Both the position numbers and the translations under genes were made by a program. Below, in pieces: positions 34,237-42,192 of a stretch of DNA of 64,000 bases (position 1 is its first letter; each line of letters opens with the position of its first letter). This DNA comes from Gemmatimonadota bacterium. Lineage in GTDB: Bacteria; Gemmatimonadota; Gemmatimonadetes; Gemmatimonadales; GWC2-71-9. The notes below the pieces were generated by a model. The model had not been told where the DNA came from and did not search any database. It saw only the letters and a program-made list of their open reading frames with translations. The stretch spans positions 1 through 64,000 of the forward strand of contig SHZT01000011.1 of the NCBI GenBank assembly GCA_009692185.1. Reading direction: 5' to 3'.

Positions 34237-35541
34237 ATGGCGCCCGCGTTCCGGTTGAGGCCTGCTGTGACCTGGTCCGTCGGGGTCCTGACACTCCTCG
34301 CCGTGGGTGCCGACGTTGGCTACGCCCAGGTTCCGCCGCAAGGCAGCTCACGGGTGTTCGACACGTCCCGGGAGCGTTTTCGGGTGGTGACGGTGAGCGA
34401 CAAGCTTGACCGCCCGTGGAGCCTGGCCTTTCTTCCCGATGGCAGCATGCTGATCACGGAGCGGGAAGGACGCCTGCGCATCGTCCGCAACGGCGTGCTC
34501 GACCCTCAGCCGATCGCCGGCCTGCCCAAGGTGCAGCCGGGAGGATCCGCGGGGCGGCGGAACGGCCTGATGGACATCGCCATCCACCCGCGGTTTGCGG
34601 AAAACGGGCTGATCTACATTACCTATACCAAGCCGGGTGAGCATGGCGCCATCACCACGGCGCTTCTGCGGGCGCGGTATGACGGCGGCCATGCCTTGGC
34701 GGACGTCCGCGAGGTTTTCGTCGCGGATGCCTGGACCGACTCGAGCATTTCCCAGACGGCCGCTTCGCGGATCGTGTTTGGTCGCGATGGCATGGTGTAC
34801 ATGAGCATCGGTGCCCCGAATGCGCCGGCGTCGAGCGGCGTCTTCGCCGACACCCGGGGGGGCCGCGCGCAGGAGCCGGGCAACCACGGGGGAAAAGTGC
34901 TGCGACTGCGGGACGACGGGAGCGTCCCCAATGACAATCCGTTCGTCGGCCGCGCCGGATACAAGCCCGAGATCTTTACCCTGGGGCATCGCAATATCCT
35001 GGGTATGGTGGTTCATCCCGTGACCGGTGCCATCTGGACCAGCGAGGCCGGGCCGCGCGACGGTGACGAGGTCAACATCCTCAAGGCCGGGGCCAACTAT
35101 GGCTGGCCCACCGTTGGCATCGGCCGGGACTATACCGGGGATTGGATCGGGAGTCCGGTGGCGGCGGGCGCAAAAGCCGGCCGGGCCGACGCCCAGCGGT
35201 TCTGGATGGAAGGCATGGAGCAGCCGTTCCTCTTCTGGGTGCCGGCGGTCACTCCCGCGGGAATGGTGTTCTACACCGGCGACCGGTTCCCCGGTTGGAA
35301 GGGCAGCTTGTTCATCGGTATTTTGTCAGACGCGCGGGTGGAGCGTTACGGGTTCAATGCCCGGGGCGACCCGGCCGGGGCCGAGAACCTGCTCGGCGAA
35401 TATGGCCAGCGGATCCGTGACGTACGGCAGGGCCCCGACGGGTTGCTGTACCTTTTGACGGATCACAAGGCCCCGCTGCGGGGTTCATCGGGCGTGAGTA
35501 CGGATCCGGGGTACCTGTTCAGGATCCAGCCGGCCAAGTGA
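34237..35541 (+). CDS. PQQ-dependent sugar dehydrogenase family protein (GSDH)
   Basis: A secreted six-bladed propeller protein of 434 aa. A signal peptide (about 1-33, ending GYAQ) precedes the family motif RPWSLAFLPDGSMLITEREG. DIAIHPRFAENGLIYITYT, GHRNILGMVVHPVTG and EAGPRDGDEVNILKAGANYG all belong to the glucose/sorbosone dehydrogenase family. GHRN corresponds to the GHRN site that binds PQQ in soluble glucose dehydrogenase. The oxidised substrate is probably a sugar or sugar alcohol. Some relatives (for example Aldose sugar dehydrogenase YliI) have broad substrates. The start is ATG 34237, after AAAGGA. Confidence 0.86.
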   Translation: MAPAFRLRPAVTWSVGVLTLLAVGADVGYAQVPPQGSSRVFDTSRERFRVVTVSDKLDRPWSLAFLPDGSMLITEREGRLRIVRNGVLDPQPIAGLPKVQPGGSAGRRNGLMDIAIHPRFAENGLIYITYTKPGEHGAITTALLRARYDGGHALADVREVFVADAWTDSSISQTAASRIVFGRDGMVYMSIGAPNAPASSGVFADTRGGRAQEPGNHGGKVLRLRDDGSVPNDNPFVGRAGYKPEIFTLGHRNILGMVVHPVTGAIWTSEAGPRDGDEVNILKAGANYGWPTVGIGRDYTGDWIGSPVAAGAKAGRADAQRFWMEGMEQPFLFWVPAVTPAGMVFYTGDRFPGWKGSLFIGILSDARVERYGFNARGDPAGAENLLGEYGQRIRDVRQGPDGLLYLLTDHKAPLRGSSGVSTDPGYLFRIQPAK

Positions 35542-35553
35542 GGCCGGCTGGAT
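35524..35553 (+). terminator. hairpin terminator spanning the dehydrogenase stop codon
   Basis: A perfect 12-bp stem, ATCCAGCCGGCC (35524-35535) and GGCCGGCTGGAT (35542-35553), encloses loop AAGTGA and is followed by TGTCCTT. The stop codon TGA is in the loop. The U tract is poor, so termination may be partial. A perfect -35 hexamer TTGACA (35569-35574) follows, but the matching -10 is unclear. Confidence 0.6.
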
Positions 35554-35636
35554 TGTCCTTGGCGCGTCTTGACAAGCACGGGAGCCCGAAGAGACTCTCT
35601 TTCGGCCCATTCTACTACCTCCAGGGAGGAACAGCC

Positions 35637-37724
35637 ATGAAGAGATCGTCCACCCGGGTGATTCAGCTACTGGCGGTCATCGCCGGGATAGCCGTCGCGC
35701 CTTCCAGCCTCTTCTCTCAGGCTGCGCGCGACTACATCAGTGGCCGGGTCGTTTCGGAGGGGGGGCGCCCCGAAGCCGGCGTGTGGGTGATCGCGGAGTC
35801 CAAGGACGTCATGCCCGATGACGGGCGCGGCGCGGACAACTACCGGAAGATCGTGGTCACCGATCCCACCGGAAAGTACGTGCTTCCGGACCTTCCCAAC
35901 GGGACGTATGACGTGTGGGTCCGCGGTTATGGGCTGAAGGACTCACGCGCCACCTGGACCGTGCCGGGGAAAGTCATGGCCAAACCGGGAGCGCGCGATC
36001 TCGAGCTCGCGGTGGAACGTGCCACGACGCCGCAGGAAGCCGCCAAGGTCTATCCCGCGAACTACTGGTATTCGCTGCTCCAGCTTCCCCCAAAGAGCAT
36101 GTTCCCCGGCGATGGCAAGTACATCTCGGCGGGTATCAAGTCCCAGGACCAGTGGATGGGCAACCTCAAGCTCAACTGCAACCTCTGCCACCAGATCGGG
36201 ACCGCGGCCACTCGCCTGCCCAACCGGGCTGCGTGGGAAGTGGCGGTCCACAAGTCGCCGAACATGTTCAGCCAGGCGAATAGTTTCGGCTACGAATCAT
36301 TGATGGATGCTTTCGGGGATTGGTCCAAGCGGATTCAGGCCGGTGAGGTTCCCCCTGCGCCGCCGCGCCCCAGCGGGCTCGAGGCCAACGTGGTGCTGAC
36401 GCTCTGGGAGGTCTCCGATCTCTACGCCCATACCCATGACCTGGCCGCGTCAGACGACCGGAATCCCAACCTGAATGCCAACGGGCCCATCTATCTGGTG
36501 GACTATGCCCAGGACTGGCTCATCATCCTGGATCCCGTCAAGAACAGCTGGAAGCGGGTTCGCGTCCCCATCTACGAGAAGTCTCAACGTCGGCAGGGGT
36601 ACATGGCATTGGGTACGCCCGTACCCGGGGGGCACACGAACTTCGGCGGGATCTACGACCACTCCAATGCGACCCCGCACAACTCCGCGATCGATGAACA
36701 CGGCCGTGTCTGGCTGACGACGAGCCTGCGGGGATATCGGCCGCCCTACTGTCCTGCGCCCGCGGCCCAGACCGCCGGCGGCATCGCCGCCGCCACGGGC
36801 GGCGAAGGCGGCGGTGGCGCGGGGTCCTTCACGATGTACGACCCCAAGACCGGAAAAATGACCGTGGTCCCGGTGTGCTTCGGCACCCACCACCTCGAAT
36901 TCGCGGTCGGGCCCGACGGTCGGCTGTGGACGTGCAGCCTGGGTTACATCGACACCAACAAGTTTGATCCGGACAATCCCGACCTGGCCGACCTTTCCAA
37001 GGCGTGGGGCCAGGCCGACTACATGATCGATTCGGATGGCGATGGCAAGAAGGACATGAAGTGGCAGAGCGGTGGCTACGGCATGTATCCGACCGCTGAC
37101 GGGGCAATCTTCGGCACGCAACCCGGCCCCTTCCCGGGAAAAATCGACTACTACAATCCGAAGACCAACGTCTTCGAAGTGTACGAGCCGCCGTATGGCA
37201 GCGGGCCTCGCGGAATCGCGGTGGATTCCAAGGGCGTCGCCTGGACCGCCCTGGCCGGCAGCGGCCACCTCGCCCGGTTCGATCGCAGCAAGTGCAAGCA
37301 GACGTGGGGCACCGGCAAGCAGTGTCCGGAAGGCTGGACGCTGTGGAAGACCCCGGGGCCGACGTTCAAGGGCTTTGAGCCAAGCCGCCCGGAGGAAAAC
37401 GCAAGCGCGGAGCAGCTCTATTACATCTGGGTGGACCGGTTCAACGCCTCCGGCTTTGGTGAGGACGCCGTGATCGTCAACGGCACCGGGGGTGATAACC
37501 TTCATATCATGGATCCGAAGACCGAAAAGTTCACGACGGTCCGGGTGCCGTATCCCCTGCAGTACAACTCCCGTGGAGCGGATGCGCGCATCGACAATCC
37601 GAACGGCGGGTGGAAGGGTCGCGGCATCTGGAGCGTCTACAGCTCCACGAGCAGCATTCTGACCGAGACCAAGCGGCCGTCGATCGTACAGACTCAGTTC
37701 CGCCCCGACCCCTTGGCGCATTAG
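35637..37724 (+). CDS. secreted CxxCH heme protein with CnaB-like and propeller domains
   Basis: A 695-aa exported protein. In order: signal peptide (about 1-28), a carboxypeptidase-regulatory-like domain (about 32-125: YISGRVVSEGGRPEAGVWVI), a single c-type heme site Cys181-Asn-Leu-Cys184-His185, and a long C-terminal part with repeated hydrophobic/Gly turns (VGPDGRLWTCSLGYIDTNKF; GPRGIAVDSKGVAWTALAG) like streptogramin-lyase (Vgb) propellers. The order suggests an electron-transfer or sensory role at the cell surface. The start is ATG 35637 with an AGGGAGGAAC ribosome site. The heme's sixth ligand cannot be chosen from sequence alone. I do not know of a characterised homologue. Confidence 0.8.
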   Translation: MKRSSTRVIQLLAVIAGIAVAPSSLFSQAARDYISGRVVSEGGRPEAGVWVIAESKDVMPDDGRGADNYRKIVVTDPTGKYVLPDLPNGTYDVWVRGYGLKDSRATWTVPGKVMAKPGARDLELAVERATTPQEAAKVYPANYWYSLLQLPPKSMFPGDGKYISAGIKSQDQWMGNLKLNCNLCHQIGTAATRLPNRAAWEVAVHKSPNMFSQANSFGYESLMDAFGDWSKRIQAGEVPPAPPRPSGLEANVVLTLWEVSDLYAHTHDLAASDDRNPNLNANGPIYLVDYAQDWLIILDPVKNSWKRVRVPIYEKSQRRQGYMALGTPVPGGHTNFGGIYDHSNATPHNSAIDEHGRVWLTTSLRGYRPPYCPAPAAQTAGGIAAATGGEGGGGAGSFTMYDPKTGKMTVVPVCFGTHHLEFAVGPDGRLWTCSLGYIDTNKFDPDNPDLADLSKAWGQADYMIDSDGDGKKDMKWQSGGYGMYPTADGAIFGTQPGPFPGKIDYYNPKTNVFEVYEPPYGSGPRGIAVDSKGVAWTALAGSGHLARFDRSKCKQTWGTGKQCPEGWTLWKTPGPTFKGFEPSRPEENASAEQLYYIWVDRFNASGFGEDAVIVNGTGGDNLHIMDPKTEKFTTVRVPYPLQYNSRGADARIDNPNGGWKGRGIWSVYSSTSSILTETKRPSIVQTQFRPDPLAH

Positions 37725-37757
37725 CCGAGAGCCTCGGTCCAACGTGAATTGAACAAA

Positions 37758-37790
37758 GGGGAAGGTGGCCTGCGCCGCCTTCCCCTTCTT
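37758..37790 (+). terminator. rho-independent terminator
   Basis: A 12-bp stem (GGGGAAGGTGGC 37758-37769, GCCGCCTTCCCC 37774-37785, one G-U pair) with a 4-nt loop CTGC is followed by TTCTT. It lies 33 nt after the heme protein stop and should end its transcript before the solute-binding gene. Confidence 0.8.
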
Positions 37791-37813
37791 CCTGTGAAGG
37801 AACACCTCTTCGC

Positions 37814-38875
37814 GTGACTTCTCATTCGCGTCTTGCACTTGCCGGCCTGGTCGGCGTACTGATCGGGATCATCACCGTCCCCCTGATCAGGGCACGCGGG
37901 ATGGGCCCAACCGGGGGAGCGGCAGGTGCGGGACACCGGCTTGATGACATCCGGCGCAGGGGATTCCTGACCTGCGGCGTGTGGCCCGAGGTCGCCGGCT
38001 TCTCGCAAAAGAATGGCCCGGAGAGCTACACGGGTCTCGATGTCGATATGTGCCGCGCGCTGTCCGCCGCGATCTTCGGAACGCCGGACAAGGTCAGGTT
38101 CGTCGAGACGTCCACCGTGGAGCGGTTTCTGCAATCCACCGACGTTGACCTGGTTTCGCGGAGGCTCACCTGGGAGCTCCGGCGCGAGGGGTCGCTCGGC
38201 CTGCTGTTCGGGCCGATCATGTTCTACGACGGGCAAGGCTTCCTGGTCCCCAGGAGGCTCGGGATTACCAGTATTCGGCAGCTCTCCGGCAGGAATATCT
38301 GCGTGAGGCCGGTCAGTCACACTGAAGTCACGCTGGAGCACTACTTCCGGGCCCAGGGGCTCGACTTGAGAAAAGTGCCATTGGACACCGCAGCCGACCT
38401 GGGCGCTGCGTTCGCCGGAGGGCGATGCCACGCATATACCCACGACGCCACGATGCTCGGCGCCATCCGCACCCGGTTGCCCAGGCCTCGCGACTATTCG
38501 ATCCTGTCGCAGCAGATCACGAAGGAGCCGCTCGCGCAGATCGTGCGGAAGGGCGATGACGAGTTTTTCGACGTCCTCCGGTGGACGGTGTTTGCCGTGA
38601 TCCAGGCGGAAGAGCTGGGCGTGACATCGAACAACGTGGACGACATGCTCCAGAGCGACAATCTGGACATCAAGCGCCTGCTCGGTGTTGTTCCGGGGAA
38701 CGGCAAGGCCCTGGGGCTGGACGAGCGATGGGCCTATGACGTCATCAAGAGCCTGGGAAACTACGGGGAGATGTTTGACCGGAACGTCGGGATGCCGAGT
38801 CCTGTCGGGATGGAGCGCGGGCTCAACCGGCTATGGACGTCGGGGGGCCTGATGTACGCTCCGCCCCTCCGCTGA
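37814..38875 (+). CDS. orphan family-3 solute-binding protein
   Basis: A 353-aa periplasmic binding protein of the amino-acid (SBP family 3) type: LTCGVWPEVAGFSQKNG followed by YTGLDVDMCRALSAAIFG is the typical first lobe, and the KEPLAQIVRKGDDEFF stretch is the hinge region. The nearest known relatives are amino-acid receptors such as AapJ. The N-terminus (LALAGLVGVLIGIITVPLI) is an uncleaved-looking signal anchor. No permease or ATPase is adjacent. The start is GTG 37814. In the mxa and xox methanol operons the J protein has the same fold and no transporter; a similar helper role here is an inference from the dehydrogenase and heme genes upstream. Confidence 0.82.
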   Translation: MTSHSRLALAGLVGVLIGIITVPLIRARGMGPTGGAAGAGHRLDDIRRRGFLTCGVWPEVAGFSQKNGPESYTGLDVDMCRALSAAIFGTPDKVRFVETSTVERFLQSTDVDLVSRRLTWELRREGSLGLLFGPIMFYDGQGFLVPRRLGITSIRQLSGRNICVRPVSHTEVTLEHYFRAQGLDLRKVPLDTAADLGAAFAGGRCHAYTHDATMLGAIRTRLPRPRDYSILSQQITKEPLAQIVRKGDDEFFDVLRWTVFAVIQAEELGVTSNNVDDMLQSDNLDIKRLLGVVPGNGKALGLDERWAYDVIKSLGNYGEMFDRNVGMPSPVGMERGLNRLWTSGGLMYAPPLR

Positions 38876-38888
38876 AAGCGGAGGGGCG
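38862..38888. terminator. terminator shared by convergent genes
   Basis: A perfect 12-bp stem, CGCCCCTCCGCT (38862-38873) and AGCGGAGGGGCG (38877-38888) with loop GAA, includes the stop codon of the solute-binding gene and lies 11 nt before the 3' end of the minus-strand gene. It has no strong U run on either side. Confidence 0.65.
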
Positions 38889-38899
38889 TTCGTCGGGCG

Positions 38900-39322
38900 C
38901 TAGACTTTCTCCATCAAGAAATCGATGTTGATCGTGCCCTTCGTCTTGTTGGGGACCTTCCCGCTGATCGGCCGGACCTGCTTCCACCCGGGCATGACGA
39001 TGTCGATGCGGATCGCCGAAGGATCGACGTCCACCCCCATCTCCTTGTGATACGCACCGATGTCCGGGCTGCGGTAGTGGCCGGGCTTGTCGGGCATGAA
39101 GGGGAAGTGCATCTCGAGGTTGTCCACAAAAACGCGGAGAATTGCTGTCTCCGTGATGAGCTTCCCGTTGGTGTCCTTGATGAAGCCGAAGTACACCAAG
39201 TCTACCTTGCCCGAGCCGGCCGGCTGGAAGAACTCCCCGCCATTCGCCAGCGTAAACCCGGAAGTCGCCAGTGCGAACGCGACGCACGCCAGCAAGGCGG
39301 CACGTCTCGAATTCCTGATCAT
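38900..39322 (-). CDS. secreted protein of unknown function
   Basis: A 140-aa protein from ATG 39322, which has a strong ribosome site (AGGAGG). A signal peptide (about 1-27, ALLACVAFALATSGFTLANG) leads into a mature domain of about 113 residues with a central FVDNLEMHFPFMPDKPGHY segment rich in aromatic and acidic residues. There is no recognisable domain and no cysteine after the signal peptide. It ends a minus-strand series with two membrane proteins, a flavin oxidase and two cupredoxins, and is probably periplasmic with a role in that system. Confidence 0.72.
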   Translation of the reverse strand: MIRNSRRAALLACVAFALATSGFTLANGGEFFQPAGSGKVDLVYFGFIKDTNGKLITETAILRVFVDNLEMHFPFMPDKPGHYRSPDIGAYHKEMGVDVDPSAIRIDIVMPGWKQVRPISGKVPNKTKGTINIDFLMEKV

Positions 39323-39339
39323 TGGTTTCCTCCTCGGTT

Positions 39340-39654
39340 TCACAAGAACCAGTGCCTCTGAGATACAAGTATAACGACAAGTGTGATGGCCGGGAGCAGC
39401 CACGTGTATCCGTGCCAGAGGCGGTCCGCCAACCGTCGGGGAACGATCAGCGCCAGCACGGCGCTCGACACAAGGGCGGCGGCGACCCATCCGTACCACA
39501 GGATGGGAGGGCCCGCTTCCGGCCCCTCGATGGGGGCCAGGGAGAACTTGTTGAGCATCGGGTAGTAGCGGAACGGCGACCAGAGCGAGATGAAGAACGC
39601 CGTATAGAACGCGCCGAACGCGATCGAGAAGATCTTGAATGAACTGTATTTCAA
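39340..39654 (-). CDS. small membrane protein of unknown function
   Basis: A 104-aa protein with three predicted helices (about 8-26, 52-70 and 82-99). A short polar loop containing FSLAPIEGPEAGPPILW sits between helices 1 and 2. No metal-binding or catalytic motif is clear; only His80 and His101 are histidines, so heme ligation is not obvious. It directly abuts the next membrane protein gene upstream (zero gap), which suggests a two-subunit membrane complex. Confidence 0.7.
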   Translation of the reverse strand: MKYSSFKIFSIAFGAFYTAFFISLWSPFRYYPMLNKFSLAPIEGPEAGPPILWYGWVAAALVSSAVLALIVPRRLADRLWHGYTWLLPAITLVVILVSQRHWFL

Positions 39655-40119
39655 TCAGAGTCCCCGGATGTTGTTCAGCACGTGGCCGACCAGGAAGCCC
39701 CACCAGACGAGAAATGCCAATATCCACGTGAGATACTTCCGGGTGCCGGCATGTTCCGGCGCCAACGGCGCCCTCCAGTACAACCAATACGACGGCAGCA
39801 GCCCCAACCCTACAGCAATGAGGTGTTCCTTGATCTCGAAAACCCCATTCGCGGCGGGCAATTGGAGGTCTTCCAGAGTCGTCCGAACCTCGATCCGATA
39901 CTGGGGGTACAGCAGCGCACCCATGATGGCCGTCGCCACGAACAACATGACGATCGGCTGGGCATAGGAAGCCGCGGGCACGCTGCCGAACCGGCTGACA
40001 AAAGACCTGGGCCCCGCTCCGGCGCGGGGCCTTCTTGCCACGCTGAACGCCTGGTGCGTGATGGCCCCCAACAGGGTCACGGCCAGCAGCCCGTGAACAA
40101 TCAGCATGACGACTAGCAT
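39655..40119 (-). CDS. four-helix membrane protein with conserved-looking histidines
   Basis: A 154-aa protein with four predicted helices: LVVMLIVHGLLAVTLLGAIT, YAQPIVMLFVATAIMGALLY, EHLIAVGLGLLPSYWLY and LTWILAFLVWWGFLVGHVL. Histidines lie in or at the edge of helices 1 (HGLL, THQ), 3 (KEH) and 4 (GHVL). That arrangement would permit b-heme binding as in small cytochrome b-like proteins, but this is speculation from residue positions. The gene starts 1 nt after the flavin oxidase stop and runs into the three-helix partner without a gap. Confidence 0.7.
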   Translation of the reverse strand: MLVVMLIVHGLLAVTLLGAITHQAFSVARRPRAGAGPRSFVSRFGSVPAASYAQPIVMLFVATAIMGALLYPQYRIEVRTTLEDLQLPAANGVFEIKEHLIAVGLGLLPSYWLYWRAPLAPEHAGTRKYLTWILAFLVWWGFLVGHVLNNIRGL

Positions 40120-40120
40120 G

Positions 40121-41551
40121 TCAGGCCATTACCTCGCCAGCGGCGCGTTCCCCGGATTGCAGAGCTCCTTCCATCCAACCCATCCAGGACGATGTGTGTT
40201 CCCCGGCAAAATGCACTCGGTCTTCCGGGGTGGCAATGTGAGGCATGATAGACGATCCCTGACCGGGGTACCAGACTGCAAATGCGCCCCTGGACCAGGG
40301 CTCCAGCCCCCAGCGATGGGCCACCCCCTGCTCAAAATTCCCGCCGATTTCCGGGAATGCGTCCGCCACCAGACCCTTTCCGAACGCGACACTCTCTTCC
40401 GGAGTCATCTCGAGAACGGCACGACCGACCGCGCCACCGGCCGTGACTCCCAGTATCCCCCGGGGTCCTGGCAGGTCGTGGGTGCAATCCCAGATCTCCG
40501 CCGGCCGGTCGGTCCGCGCGTACGCACTCAATCCGGACGCGCGCCAGAACCGTGTTCGAGACTGGATGAGAAATCGGGTCGCCGGGAAATATGGGAGGTT
40601 CTCGATCGCCCGCTCCTTCTGGCCGGAGAACGGCGGCCGGATTTCGATCTGCCGAAGGGTGGAAAACGGAATGGCAAGGATGACTCGGCTCGCCACGATG
40701 CTCTCCGACCGTGTGTTCTGAACGTAATCAACCTTGATTGCGTCCGGAAGCTGGTGTATCCGGACCACGGCCGCATGGTATCGAACAATGTCGCCGAGTG
40801 CGGCGGCCATGGCGCGCGGCAGCAGGTCCATGCCCCCACTGATCTTGAAATCGAGCTCACCGGCGCCCCTGATGAGGGCGATCTGCCGCAGCACGTACAA
40901 CGCGGAAAGCTCCTTCGAGTCCCCACCGACCGTCATGAGCGTGATCGCACCGGCAGACGCGCCGCGGGATCGAAGCCATTCGGGCCAGGTCACGCGATCG
41001 AAGGCCTGCCAGTCGGCGTACGACCCGGGCGGGGCGGGGTCCGCCAGGTCGGGCGGCAGATCGCGAAGGTAGCGCTCGAGCAGTTCCCTCGGGCTCAGGC
41101 CGCGCTCCTCGGGCTTCAAGTCGAGCCGCAACCGTGCCGGCTCGAGGGGCTGGTCAGACCGGGCGGTGACGCCGTGGATGGTGACCAGCGACGACCCGGC
41201 GGGAGGGGAGAACGGTACGAGCTTGAGCCCGAACTCCCTGACCAGCCGGAGAACGGTGCGATGCCTTGCCTTTATCCGGATAGGTCCGGCCTCGGCGTAG
41301 AGACCATCGTCGAACGGCAGCCGAACCGTTTGAACCCGTCCTCCTGGAATCGGCCGCGCCTCGAGGACGACGACCTCTCGCCCCGCCTTTCGGAGCAGGT
41401 CGGCCGCATGCAGACCCGCGAGCCCTGCACCCACAACGACGATGGTTTCCGCGGCGCCGGTCGTCCCCCTGGGGAGATGATCCCGATAGGCGGGCACCAC
41501 GGCGGACACTCCCGCCATGGCGGAGAATCGGACAAATGTCCGGCGGTCCAC
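40121..41551 (-). CDS. Tat-exported flavin amine oxidase
   Basis: A 476-aa FAD protein of the monoamine oxidase/L-amino-acid oxidase family. Residues 3-4 are RR in DRRTFVRFS followed by a hydrophobic stretch, a Tat-type leader, so the folded flavoprotein is probably exported. The FAD loop VVVGAGLAGLHAADLLRKAG and VLEARPIPGGR give the Rossmann and GG motifs, and the C-terminal VHFAGEHTSSWMGWMEGALQ closes the flavin site. The substrate is likely an amine or amino acid. It lies directly upstream of two membrane genes and downstream of two cupredoxins on the minus strand, which may be its electron acceptors in place of oxygen. Confidence 0.87.
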   Translation of the reverse strand: MDRRTFVRFSAMAGVSAVVPAYRDHLPRGTTGAAETIVVVGAGLAGLHAADLLRKAGREVVVLEARPIPGGRVQTVRLPFDDGLYAEAGPIRIKARHRTVLRLVREFGLKLVPFSPPAGSSLVTIHGVTARSDQPLEPARLRLDLKPEERGLSPRELLERYLRDLPPDLADPAPPGSYADWQAFDRVTWPEWLRSRGASAGAITLMTVGGDSKELSALYVLRQIALIRGAGELDFKISGGMDLLPRAMAAALGDIVRYHAAVVRIHQLPDAIKVDYVQNTRSESIVASRVILAIPFSTLRQIEIRPPFSGQKERAIENLPYFPATRFLIQSRTRFWRASGLSAYARTDRPAEIWDCTHDLPGPRGILGVTAGGAVGRAVLEMTPEESVAFGKGLVADAFPEIGGNFEQGVAHRWGLEPWSRGAFAVWYPGQGSSIMPHIATPEDRVHFAGEHTSSWMGWMEGALQSGERAAGEVMA

Positions 41552-41614
41552 TTCTAGGTCACCCCGGTGCAGTCATTGGCCGCCTTCATTCCCGATCGGG
41601 CAAACATCGTCGCG

Positions 41615-42145
41615 CTACGTCGGGGTCGTGACGCCGGCCTCCTGGCCTGCCGCGACGTCGAAGTTGACCCACATGCCGGCGATGGCATGACTGGGGATGA
41701 GGCATATCAGGATGTATTTGCCGCGCTTGGACGCCGTAAACCTGAGCGTCTCCGACTCCCCCTGGTCGGTCGCCTGATCGTTGGGGTTGGACGACATGGC
41801 GCCGGGAAACACGGGCGTCGCGTCCGGAAGCGTGGGCATTTCGCCGGTCGGACGAGCCACGAGGCCAACACTGTGCTTCATGTAGTCGTCGTTCGTGAAC
41901 TCGATGGTAATCGCGTAACCCTCGGGCACCGTGATCGTCATGTTCCCATGGTCGTGATCGTTGAAGGCCCACGCGGTGTGACTCGGGTTCTGGGAGGCCA
42001 CGACCTTCATGCTCACCGTGCGGGCCTTGTGGTCTACGCTGAACCAGTCCGGTTCCTTTCTGCCGCCTGCCGGTGCACCCGGATTGGCGGGGGAAAGGGT
42101 CGCGCACAATGTGAACAGCAGCGGGGCGGTGCCAAATATTCCCAT
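41615..42145 (-). CDS. sulfocyanin-like blue copper protein, complete site
   Basis: A 176-aa exported cupredoxin from ATG 42145, with AGGAGA upstream. A signal peptide (about 1-19) is followed by a single cupredoxin domain (HDHGNMTITVPEGYAITIEF). All type 1 copper ligands are present: His91 (MKHSVGL), Cys148, His153 and Met158 (CLIPSHAIAGM), spaced C-x4-H-x4-M as in sulfocyanin and rusticyanin. A periplasmic electron carrier of high potential is expected. It is a close paralogue of the gene at 42193-42717. Confidence 0.88.
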   Translation of the reverse strand: MGIFGTAPLLFTLCATLSPANPGAPAGGRKEPDWFSVDHKARTVSMKVVASQNPSHTAWAFNDHDHGNMTITVPEGYAITIEFTNDDYMKHSVGLVARPTGEMPTLPDATPVFPGAMSSNPNDQATDQGESETLRFTASKRGKYILICLIPSHAIAGMWVNFDVAAGQEAGVTTPT

Positions 42146-42154
42146 GGGTTCTCC

Positions 42155-42184
42155 TGTATTGAGCGAGGCGGTGTATTGAGCGAG
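42155..42184. repeat. short tandem duplication between the two cupredoxin genes
   Basis: TGTATTGAGCGAG occurs at 42155-42167 and again at 42172-42184, and each copy is followed by GCGGT (the second after an extra CA). The gap is only 47 nt, so this may be a scar of the duplication that produced the cupredoxin pair, or simply a slippage product. Confidence 0.55.
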
Positions 42185-42192
42185 CAGGCGGT

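Noticed and set aside
38900-39787. A longer frame adding 155 residues to the secreted protein
   Set aside because: The added part overlaps the neighbouring membrane gene in another frame; ATG 39322 has AGGAGG and a signal peptide.
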